64,000 nucleotides of DNA from Corynebacterium flavescens (GTDB lineage Bacteria; Actinomycetota; Actinomycetes; Mycobacteriales; Mycobacteriaceae), in the NCBI RefSeq assembly GCF_008693105.1, contig NZ_VXKK01000026.1, positions 233,760-297,759 on the forward strand, in the 5' to 3' direction. Every line of letters begins with the position of its first letter. Positions within the stretch are counted from its first letter, which is position 1. The translations under genes and the position numbers were made by a program. A model generated the notes under the pieces. The model was not told the DNA's origin. It made no database searches and saw only the letters and a list, made by a program, of their open reading frames with translations. Positions 9,400-16,651 of the stretch are shown here, piece after piece.

Positions 9400-11031
9400 A
9401 TGATTTCTAAAGTCAGAATCCGAAACTTCAAAGGGTTGCGAAACTATGAGGCAACGTTTAGTCCGAAATACAACGTGATTGTAGGCGCAAACGGAGCAGG
9501 AAAATCTACCTTGCTTGAAGCTATCGGGTTGGCAATAGGGGGACGAATCAACGGACAGTGGCCGAGTGATGCCCTCTCCCCTTACTGGTTTCATACACAA
9601 ACAACTAAAGAGTTCTTCGACGCATACTCTGCAGGACAGCGTCCGGAGGTGCCGAAGATAGTCATCGAAGTAATTTTAGATAACAGCTCGAAGAATCCGG
9701 ACTTGGCCCGCCTCCAAGGAAAGATGAACAGCAAAAAAGCAAATGAAACTGGGCTTGCATTCGAATTATCTCTGAACGATGACTATGCAAAAGAGTTTTG
9801 GGACTACATGGCCGCATGGGAAGAAAATGGAGTAAGTGCCAAGCTCTTCCCGACCGAATACTTTGAGACCTACTGGCATTCGTTTGGTAGTCCCGACCGA
9901 CTCACGCGAAAACCTCGAGGGCTGAATTTCGCACTAATTGGGCCGCAAACAAGCACTTTGAACCGAGGAGTGGATCGATATACCCGTCAGCTTCTGGCAG
10001 ACCACATCCCTGACGAAGTTGCTGCTAATTTGTCGGTGACACTTAGATCGTCTTTCACTTCATCCACACAAAGCGCCCTAGAATCAGTTAATGAAAAAAT
10101 TAAGAACGATCCGGCTAAACCATTAAAGCAGCTTGGAATACAGATTGACCCAGCAGTTTCTGGTCAGTGGCAGTCAGGGATTACCCCCGCGATTAACAGT
10201 CTTCCCTTTAGCCATGCCGGTTTCGGAGAACAAGCCATAGCAAAGGTGGAGGTATCACTACTTAAATCTGGGACGAAGGCAGATCTGATACTCATTGAAG
10301 AGCCAGAGAACCACCTTTCCCACACAAAATTACGTCAGCTTCTGGACCGAATTAAGGCTCTCGGCGCCGATCAGCAGATAATCGTCACAACTCATAGTTC
10401 CTTTGTGCTTAACCGGTTGGGGCTTGATGGCCTCATGCTTATGGAGGGAGGCGTTGGAGCCCGCCTTTCCGACCTGGAGTCCAAGGACATCAAATTCTTT
10501 CAGAAGTTGCCTAACTTCGACACTCTGCGTCTCATTTTGGCAGACCACGTAGTGCTTGTTGAGGGAATTAGTGATCTCCTAATCGTCGAGAAAGCTATCG
10601 AGCGAATCTACGGCAGTGGCTCATCGGATCTCGGAGTCGACATCATTTCGGTAGAAGGGGTCAAGCATGAGAGATGGTTCCGGCTTGCCGCTCTGCTCAA
10701 GAAACGGGTGATCGGAATTCGTGATAACGATGGACGAGACGATGGGCATTGGGAGGAGAAATATCGCGTGTCCCTGGGGGATAGCCTCCTTTTTGTGGGA
10801 AAAAACGCATACGGGAAGACGCTCGAGCCGCAGCTAGAGTACGTAAACAGGGAGAATATGCCTGCATTGAAGGAGAGTCTTGAAATACCAGAGGGGCAAG
10901 ATTTTGTGGAGTGGAGCACTGCGCAGAAGTCAGATGCGGCCCTCAAGCTTGTAGAACTGCCAGACAAAGACTGGAAGATACCTGAATATATTAATGAAGC
11001 AGTGCGCGCTATTTTTCCCGAGATGCTATGA
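9400..11031 (+). CDS. OLD-family ATPase-Toprim endonuclease (GajA-like)
   Basis: An ABC-type ATPase fused to a Toprim nuclease, the architecture of OLD proteins and of GajA in the Gabija phage-defence system. Counting from the ATG at 9400, Walker A GANGAGKST is at about residues 29-37, Walker B IEEPENHL at about 300, and the Toprim domain begins with the Glu motif VVLVEGISD (about 383), with RDNDGRDD (about 441) as the metal-binding acidic cluster. I prefer ATG 9400 (after GGAAAGG) because MISKVRIRNFKG is the usual OLD N-terminus; a TTG at 9367 would add 11 residues. It overlaps the helicase gene by four bases. The pair is more AT-rich than the hsd genes, hinting at separate origin. Confidence 0.85.
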   Translation: MISKVRIRNFKGLRNYEATFSPKYNVIVGANGAGKSTLLEAIGLAIGGRINGQWPSDALSPYWFHTQTTKEFFDAYSAGQRPEVPKIVIEVILDNSSKNPDLARLQGKMNSKKANETGLAFELSLNDDYAKEFWDYMAAWEENGVSAKLFPTEYFETYWHSFGSPDRLTRKPRGLNFALIGPQTSTLNRGVDRYTRQLLADHIPDEVAANLSVTLRSSFTSSTQSALESVNEKIKNDPAKPLKQLGIQIDPAVSGQWQSGITPAINSLPFSHAGFGEQAIAKVEVSLLKSGTKADLILIEEPENHLSHTKLRQLLDRIKALGADQQIIVTTHSSFVLNRLGLDGLMLMEGGVGARLSDLESKDIKFFQKLPNFDTLRLILADHVVLVEGISDLLIVEKAIERIYGSGSSDLGVDIISVEGVKHERWFRLAALLKKRVIGIRDNDGRDDGHWEEKYRVSLGDSLLFVGKNAYGKTLEPQLEYVNRENMPALKESLEIPEGQDFVEWSTAQKSDAALKLVELPDKDWKIPEYINEAVRAIFPEML

Positions 11032-12125
11032 ACAACGAAGCTTTAATAGCAGTAGCTGGCGCGGGTAAGACTGAAGGCGTTGTCCAAAAATTTGCAAAAT
11101 CGGAAAAGAAGACCCTCTTCATTACTTACACCAGCACTGGGCAAGAGGAGCTCAAGTCCCGGCTTACAGCCGCTAATCCGTTTGCTGGCCATGAGGTGGT
11201 CGGATGGTATGGGTTCTTAATCGAGCATTTCTTGAAGCCATTTATCCCCGATTACCTTGGGGGAGGGACCCGATACGCAGGATTTAATAGAGATTATCGA
11301 CCCAAGCGTTGGGATAAGGGGCATCGCAAGCATTTTGACGCAGAAGGCCGGATCGGTGGCCAATCGGTGTCTTTCGTCTCCAAGGAAATTTGTGATGCCA
11401 ACCGAAAGCAGCCGATATCACGATTAGAGATGATCTATGATCAGATAATCATTGATGAGGTTCAAGACTTAGCTGGGAATGATCTAGTAATTCTCCAACA
11501 CCTACTTCAATCCAGCATTTCTATCTTCATGGTTGGAGATATTCGGCAAACTGTTTTTGAAACCACAACGAGCGATCGCAAATATCCTCAATTCCGCAAA
11601 GCAGCAAAAATTGGTTGGTTCATGTCAATGCGCGACAAAGGCCTGCTTGAGCTAAAGTTCGACTCAGTTAACAGGCGCTGCCATAAGGATATCGTCAGAG
11701 TGTCAAATTTTGTATTCAGCCCTGACTATAATTTTCCCGAAGCTACTTCAGAACACTCTGATTCCGGAGTTGGGTTTGGGCTTCACCACGTCGCTCCTAA
11801 CCAAGTGTTAAAGTACTGTGAGCAATTTAAACCTCTTGTGCTCAGGTGGAGTAAAGCGTCAGAGAAGAGTTGGGCCAAATATTTGGACTTTGACACTTTT
11901 GGCAATGTAAAGGGGCGAACCGTCGAGCATGTTCTGATTTTCCCCACAGATGCAATGAAGGATTTCTTGGCTAGCGGTGCACCAATCAAGAAAGATGAGC
12001 CTGCGGCCAAGTTTTACGTCGGCATTACAAGGGCGCGCTACAGTGTGGGCTTCGTACTTCCGAAGTCCTTTGATTTTGCAGACAGTCTAGATCCATCGTC
12101 CTTCAAGCTCTGGACGACAGACTGA
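11028..12125 (+). CDS. UvrD-like superfamily 1 helicase (GajB-like, short)
   Basis: A small superfamily 1 helicase with motif I VAGAGKTEG (about residues 9-17), motif II IIDEVQDL (about 140-147), motif III VGDIRQTVF (about 169-177) and motif VI VGITRARYS (about 330-338). Adjacent to an OLD nuclease it fits the second subunit of Gabija. At 365 aa it is clearly shorter than typical GajB (about 490 aa), with reduced insertions in the second RecA lobe; motif VI is present, so it is not simply truncated. The ATGA overlap with the nuclease gene indicates coupled translation and a joint function. It is the last gene of the overlapping run; about 85 bases follow before the next gene. Confidence 0.82.
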   Translation: MNNEALIAVAGAGKTEGVVQKFAKSEKKTLFITYTSTGQEELKSRLTAANPFAGHEVVGWYGFLIEHFLKPFIPDYLGGGTRYAGFNRDYRPKRWDKGHRKHFDAEGRIGGQSVSFVSKEICDANRKQPISRLEMIYDQIIIDEVQDLAGNDLVILQHLLQSSISIFMVGDIRQTVFETTTSDRKYPQFRKAAKIGWFMSMRDKGLLELKFDSVNRRCHKDIVRVSNFVFSPDYNFPEATSEHSDSGVGFGLHHVAPNQVLKYCEQFKPLVLRWSKASEKSWAKYLDFDTFGNVKGRTVEHVLIFPTDAMKDFLASGAPIKKDEPAAKFYVGITRARYSVGFVLPKSFDFADSLDPSSFKLWTTD

Positions 12126-12193
12126 CGAGGTCACGTCTGGGTCCGGGTGCCGTCAGCGTTCCGCTTAGTTAGCTCTAAATTGGCGGGTCAGCG

Positions 12194-12202
12194 TGATATA
12201 AT
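12194..12202 (+). promoter_or_regulatory. Extended -10 promoter, leaderless mRNA likely
   Basis: TGATATAAT at 12194-12202 is a perfect extended -10 element (TGn then TATAAT). No good -35 hexamer is seen 16-18 bases upstream, which extended -10 promoters tolerate. Transcription would begin around 12208-12211, at or next to the ATG at 12211, and there is no Shine-Dalgarno sequence between them. The downstream gene is therefore probably translated from a leaderless transcript, common in actinobacteria. Confidence 0.65.
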
Positions 12203-12210
12203 ACCAGCAT

Positions 12211-13134
12211 ATGATTCTATTTGAAGTGGGCCAGGACTCGGCCAAGCAGGTTAAGCCCATGACTACCGTCAATGGCAAGAAGGTTCTGGAGCGAGATGTC
12301 CAGAAAATCTTCGAGGCGAGTCTTCATGAGATCTTGGGTGTACACTTCCTGGCCAGCGAATACGCCACTAGCTTTGGTGGGCGCATGGACACTCTTGGCA
12401 TCGATGACGACGGCAACCCCTGCATTATCGAGTACAAGAAGGGCCAGAATGAGAACGTCATCAACCAGGGGCTTTCGTACTTGCGTTGGCTGCTCGATCA
12501 TAAGGACAGCTTCCATGTCCTGTGCCAGCAGAAGGGTGTGGAGCACGAGGTGCAGTGGGATGCGCCTCGGGTGATCTGCGTGGCGGAGAGCTACAACAAG
12601 TTTGATACCGACACCGCCGACCTGCTGCCGATCAAGATTGAACTTCTTAGGTACCAGCTGTTCGAAAACGGGATGCTGACCCTCGACACTGAGAGCTACC
12701 AGAAGGTCAAGATCTCTGGGATGCCGAAGCTCGAGGCCGGCAACAAAGAGAGCATCGAGCCTCTCCAGCAGACCTTCATCCTCGAGGAGCATATCGCCAA
12801 GGGTGGACCGAACAGCCGCAAAATCTTCGCCGACCTACGCGAGCGCATCCTCGGTCTCGACCAGGAGATGCAGATCGAGCCCAAGAAGCTCTACGTAGCC
12901 TTCAAGATGACCCGCAATGTGGTGGATATTGTGGTCCAGAAGCCAAAACTCTGGCTATTTCTTAACGTCAAGACGGGAACGCTCTATGATCCCGAGGGGC
13001 TTGCGCAAGACCTGGAGACACCGGTGAAGATCGGGCGCTGGGGTAATGGAGACTACCGGGTGGAGATCACCGCTAGCACTAACCTTGATTACGCGATGAC
13101 ACTGGTCAAGCAGAGCTACGAGATGAATCGGTAG
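12211..13134 (+). CDS. PD-(D/E)xK nuclease-like protein with DUF5655 C-terminus
   Basis: A 307-aa protein with two parts. Residues about 20-110 look like a restriction-endonuclease fold: GGRMD with D60, then CIIEYKKG with E74 and K76, gives D-x13-E-x-K, the PD-(D/E)xK active-site pattern. The last 110 residues (from about FADLRERILGL) match the DUF5655 pattern, ending LVKQSYEMN. Such proteins are annotated as hypothetical or NucS-like and are common next to defence genes. It has its own promoter and no overlap with the helicase gene, so it is probably a separate unit. Nuclease activity is predicted from residues only. Confidence 0.72.
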   Translation: MILFEVGQDSAKQVKPMTTVNGKKVLERDVQKIFEASLHEILGVHFLASEYATSFGGRMDTLGIDDDGNPCIIEYKKGQNENVINQGLSYLRWLLDHKDSFHVLCQQKGVEHEVQWDAPRVICVAESYNKFDTDTADLLPIKIELLRYQLFENGMLTLDTESYQKVKISGMPKLEAGNKESIEPLQQTFILEEHIAKGGPNSRKIFADLRERILGLDQEMQIEPKKLYVAFKMTRNVVDIVVQKPKLWLFLNVKTGTLYDPEGLAQDLETPVKIGRWGNGDYRVEITASTNLDYAMTLVKQSYEMNR

Positions 13135-13205
13135 GAGATATGGCTGCCCTGCTTTTCAACATGATCTTGCGCTGCCGGCGGAGCTAATTAGGGAGGATTG
13201 AAACG

Positions 13206-14561
13206 ATGGCTACGAAAAACACCTTAGAGCCGGACGACCTACGAATTGGCTGGTACTACCATGACCAATCAGAGGACGGGTCGACTCCAGCAGCAACGCT
13301 CCTTCGTAACGAGGGCGACATGATCTCGCTGTCTATTCCCATCGCGGAAGAAGATGCCTGGGGGCCGGTTTCGCGTTGGTTCGATGGTACGGGGGTGCGG
13401 TACGACGATGATCCCGACCAAACCAAGTACACCTACGTTCCGCCGAAGGAGCTTCTTTTTACCGATACTCGCGGACCTGTCGGACTCTTTCACTGTCGCA
13501 ATCTCGGCAAACGGTCGGTCATGGGCGGAACCGCTGAGGGGAGAATCCGCGTTGGATTTGCCGTACTGGGTGCGCACTCGCTGGAGCACGGGCAGCCTCA
13601 TCGCCTGCGGACCTATATCCCCGGGATGGCAAAGTGGATTGGACTAACTTCGCTGCAGGTAAAACCGGAGCAAGACGAGAGCGGGATCTCTACTGGGCTG
13701 TCCCTGAAGACTGCTTCGCTCAAGCCGCTTGAACTTGAGCCGGGTCTTTTCCTGGACACCGCCTGGCACTCCAACTATGACCGCAGCGATAATCATTTTG
13801 AAATCTCGGACCCGCCGTTTATTGAGTCTGTTATAGGAGGTGGTGCGGATTTCTACGATCACCTCAAGAAACACCAGCTCTTCCGCGACCTGGTCGACCT
13901 CGCGTATTGGCAACCGACAGGTTATTACCGAATCCAATCTAGCCGGGACGAAGACATCGAGCTCAAGTCTCGGAAGTGGCGCGAAGTAAAGACCTACCTC
14001 GTTCGCCCTCAAGAAGACGGCCATTCAGCCACTGCACTTTTCCACTTCGGGCAGATCGGTGCCGAGGGGTTCCAGAAGTGGTCCGAGATGCGTCACAAGT
14101 ACGACCGCGCAATTGGACCGCTCATGTCACTCCTCGGCATGAAGGGGAGTGCGGTTGAAACACAGCTCATCCAATCCTGCGTAGGTCTCGAGGGATTGGG
14201 CGTGCAACTCGCGCGAGACAGCGGAGTGAAAAAGCGAGAGATTCTTCAGAAGCGACTTGAGCGCGTGGTCGATGACCTTGGCTTCTCTTTTAGCGAGGAC
14301 TGGGCGAAGCGCACGGCTGACCGCTACAACGACATCAAGCACTACGACCGGGATGCGTTGGTTGACCCACTCGACGTCTACTACAACCTGCTTGAGAACG
14401 AGCTTGTTTTTCGTTCATGGGTGGCGCTGCGCCTCGGGCTATCTCCGGAGTACGTACTGACTCATATCAGTACAACGCCTGCTGGCCAATCGCTGATCGG
14501 CCAGCCTGGTATATCTTTCCCCGAGCCTGCGGGAGAGGCCGATGATTCGGAGGAGTCGTAG
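13206..14561 (+). CDS. ApeA-like HEPN defence protein
   Basis: A 451-aa protein with a large N-terminal beta-rich region (about residues 1-270) and a helical C-terminal region carrying RYNDIKHYDRD, where R373-x5-H379 fits the HEPN motif R-x4-6-H. Architecture and length agree with ApeA, a single-gene anti-phage protein whose C-terminal HEPN RNase is activated on infection. AGGGAGGAT lies 7 bases upstream of the ATG at 13206. It stands alone between the DUF5655 gene and the toxin-antitoxin pair. The family call is from overall layout and the HEPN motif, so another HEPN family with an unrelated sensor domain cannot be excluded. Confidence 0.65.
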   Translation: MATKNTLEPDDLRIGWYYHDQSEDGSTPAATLLRNEGDMISLSIPIAEEDAWGPVSRWFDGTGVRYDDDPDQTKYTYVPPKELLFTDTRGPVGLFHCRNLGKRSVMGGTAEGRIRVGFAVLGAHSLEHGQPHRLRTYIPGMAKWIGLTSLQVKPEQDESGISTGLSLKTASLKPLELEPGLFLDTAWHSNYDRSDNHFEISDPPFIESVIGGGADFYDHLKKHQLFRDLVDLAYWQPTGYYRIQSSRDEDIELKSRKWREVKTYLVRPQEDGHSATALFHFGQIGAEGFQKWSEMRHKYDRAIGPLMSLLGMKGSAVETQLIQSCVGLEGLGVQLARDSGVKKREILQKRLERVVDDLGFSFSEDWAKRTADRYNDIKHYDRDALVDPLDVYYNLLENELVFRSWVALRLGLSPEYVLTHISTTPAGQSLIGQPGISFPEPAGEADDSEES

Positions 14562-14927
14562 AATAAATCTTGCCGAGGCTTCCTGGGTTAAGGGAAACTA
14601 TCGACCACAAGCGGCATCCATCGAGTATGTGTAGTATCCGTTTGGTTCGATGGGTGGCCGCCCGGCTAGGAAGCTAAGCCATAGCGTGAGCGTAGGTGTT
14701 AGCTTTTCCGTCAGAGATATTTATCTCATTAACCCTGGTAGGCTGGCCTCTTTGAAGGGCTCAGCGGCGCTTGACAGCACCTCGTATATGTTACGTGATG
14801 ATTGGCGTACAAAAGCACAATTCCGGGTCACATGCAGTATCGTGGCTCGGGATTTTCTCGTCCGGGTGGAGGCCCATTTTGAGCGTCTCCGTTATCGGCG
14901 TTGATAATGCAGGCGTGGTTTCGATCT
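14562..14927. other. Intergenic stretch, nothing recognised
   Basis: These 366 bases separate the ApeA-like gene (plus) from the YefM-YoeB pair (minus). Short frames exist (14650-14904 plus) but have no family resemblance. A TTGACA hexamer occurs near 14771 without a matching -10 at normal spacing. No clear terminator hairpin with a T-tract was found. Confidence 0.4.
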
Positions 14928-15182
14928 TCAGTAGTGGTAGCGGGCCTGAAGAATGATGAGATCTTCTCCAGCGACTAGATAGACCAGGCGGTGTTCATCG
15001 GTGATCCGCCGTGACCACGCCCCTTGTGCGCCGTACTTGAGTTCCTCGGGCTTTCCAATGCCTTCGAAAGGTTCGCGCAGGCATGCATCGATCAGGGTGT
15101 TGATGCGTTTTAGTATGCGCCGATCAATGGTTTGCCAATGCTTATAGTCCTCCCACGCCGACTTGTCCCAGACGAGACGCAT
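14928..15182 (-). CDS. yoeB: YoeB/Txe family mRNA interferase toxin
   Basis: An 84-aa toxin of the RelE/YoeB fold that cleaves mRNA at the ribosomal A site. The catalytic residues known from E. coli YoeB are in place: E46 (KPEEL), R65 (DEHRLVY), and the terminal H83-Y84 (ARYHY). The N-terminus MRLVWDKSAWEDY and the core WSRRITDEHRLVY are typical. Its ATG shares one base with the antitoxin stop (TAATG), so translation is coupled and both come from the antitoxin promoter. The length is exactly that of the family; it appears intact and active. Confidence 0.93.
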   Translation of the reverse strand: MRLVWDKSAWEDYKHWQTIDRRILKRINTLIDACLREPFEGIGKPEELKYGAQGAWSRRITDEHRLVYLVAGEDLIILQARYHY

Positions 15183-15433
15183 TATTCGTCTCGGTCAAGC
15201 TCGTGCTCCTGGACCGCGCCTGCGCGTGCACGCTCATAGGAATCAAGCAGCCTGCGCGCATTTGCCGGAGAACGGAATAGATAGGCCGTCTCCTGCCACG
15301 CTGCGTACTCGTCGGCGGGCATCAAAACGGCATTGCCTTTGCGAGAAACGATCTCCACTGCGTCCCGATCGGCGTTGATTCGCTCGATCAATGGAAAGAG
15401 CGTCCTCCGGGCTTCACTTGCGGTGATGGACAT
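15182..15433 (-). CDS. yefM: YefM/Phd family antitoxin
   Basis: The 83-aa antitoxin partner of YoeB; it binds DNA through its N-terminal Phd/YefM domain and neutralises the toxin with its C-terminus. MSITASEARRTLFPLIERIN and the later NAVLMPADEYAAWQET are the family signatures. The start at 15433 is fixed by GGAGGT seven bases upstream; an in-frame TTG five codons earlier would place the start inside that site. The C-terminal tail is charged and likely disordered until toxin binds. It precedes yoeB, the usual order. Confidence 0.92.
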   Translation of the reverse strand: MSITASEARRTLFPLIERINADRDAVEIVSRKGNAVLMPADEYAAWQETAYLFRSPANARRLLDSYERARAGAVQEHELDRDE

Positions 15434-15460
15434 TGCTGGAACCTCCAATCATTCTGCCAA

Positions 15461-15483
15461 CATGTACCACATTACGGTACCAC
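15461..15483 (-). promoter_or_regulatory. Candidate YefM operator
   Basis: On the minus strand, 28 bases upstream of the antitoxin start, the heptamer GTGGTAC occurs twice with a 13-base period (GTGGTACC and GTGGTACA). YefM-YoeB operators of E. coli carry paired short palindromes of the TGTACA type about one helical turn apart, so a pair of GGTACC/A boxes at this place fits autoregulation. TAATGT between them could serve as a -10 element. Confidence 0.45.
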
Positions 15484-15535
15484 CCATTCAGAGTGGAGTC
15501 ACCGTCTCCGCCATGGCCGCGGGAGGCAGGGGAAA

Positions 15536-16651
15536 CTACCTGAGTCTTCCATCGAGAGCTTCCAGAGCAGCGTCCCAGGGAATGCGCTCCTGCTCGATAC
15601 GGATCTTGCCATGCATGAGCAGGGCCCGCCGGGCATCGGACTCTTCGCTGCTGAGGAGCGGCAGGTCGGTGGCATAGTTGCCTGGGTCCGGGACGCCGAG
15701 GTGGGCCCAGCGGTCGACGTCAGCTGGCGACATAAGCATAGACTCAACCGTCGGGAAGTGGTGGCGCAGCCGGTGAAGGATAGCAAAGCCCTCGGCATCG
15801 AGGTCACCCCAGTACACAAGCCTGTGACAGCGGTGGAGCCACGGCAGGCGGTCTAGCATGCCCACCGCGTAGCCAGCACCCCATACTGCGACGGTGCTAG
15901 GCCAAGCGTTAGTCAGATTTAAGAAGGTTTCCTTGTTCTCTACTATCAATGCGATTTGTGGCCCGCTCGATGGCCCGCCTGCTGGCCACAGCGCGGAAGC
16001 CTCTGCGAGGGGAGTGGAGACGTCGATAAGCCCAGTGCACAGTGATCTATCTAAGATTCGCAGGCGGATAAGGTGATCGCCGGAGACGAGACCAAGGTCT
16101 TCGACTCCTAGCAGATGGCGCACCAACCGTGCGTGGTGCTCCAGCCATTTGCCGTGGACTCCCGCCACGGGCACGCTACGGGGGCGCAGGCCAGAGCTAG
16201 GATTGACCCGAAACCAGTCCACCACTTGAGGTACCCAGGCGCATTCTTGCGGTGTTAGGTCGCGCCACAATTGAATTACTTCTAAGGCACGTTCGGTATT
16301 TGCACTGCCGAGGAGCACTAGTTTTTCCTGTAGAGCCTTAAAGTCCTCTGTGGCACCCGCCAGTGCGGCGAACTCCGCAGGGGTCGACGTGCTGATGCGA
16401 GTTGGCACCTGCTGGATTCCCAAGCCAGCGCGATGCCAGTGCTTGCTTTTGGTTGTGATGCTTCCGGGGCCAGTCCAGCCCTGCCAAGTGTGGATAAAAT
16501 CCTGAACCGTGTCAAAATCTATCGAGGCGGTAGAGGCTTGAGGAGCGTGGAGAGGTAAGGACCACTCATATGAATCGGCATCGAGAAGCTCCGGAAGCCG
16601 CGAAGCGAACTGTCTGGCGGCGAGCCGAGAAACGTCGGCAGGAAACCTCAC
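15536..16651 (-). CDS. jetD: Wadjet nuclease subunit JetD / MksG
   Basis: The Toprim nuclease of the Wadjet (MksBEFG) system, which cuts circular plasmid DNA after the SMC motor has extruded it. The C-terminal Toprim domain shows VYWGDLDAEGF, and an upstream glutamate in LIVENKETF. The N-terminal DUF3322 region carries the arm that binds the complex. I choose GTG at 16651 because its GTGA overlaps the jetC stop; the open frame extends 12 codons further but would overlap jetC by 40 bases. It is the last gene of the jetABCD run. The length (about 371 aa) is normal. Confidence 0.9.
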   Translation of the reverse strand: MRFPADVSRLAARQFASRLPELLDADSYEWSLPLHAPQASTASIDFDTVQDFIHTWQGWTGPGSITTKSKHWHRAGLGIQQVPTRISTSTPAEFAALAGATEDFKALQEKLVLLGSANTERALEVIQLWRDLTPQECAWVPQVVDWFRVNPSSGLRPRSVPVAGVHGKWLEHHARLVRHLLGVEDLGLVSGDHLIRLRILDRSLCTGLIDVSTPLAEASALWPAGGPSSGPQIALIVENKETFLNLTNAWPSTVAVWGAGYAVGMLDRLPWLHRCHRLVYWGDLDAEGFAILHRLRHHFPTVESMLMSPADVDRWAHLGVPDPGNYATDLPLLSSEESDARRALLMHGKIRIEQERIPWDAALEALDGRLR

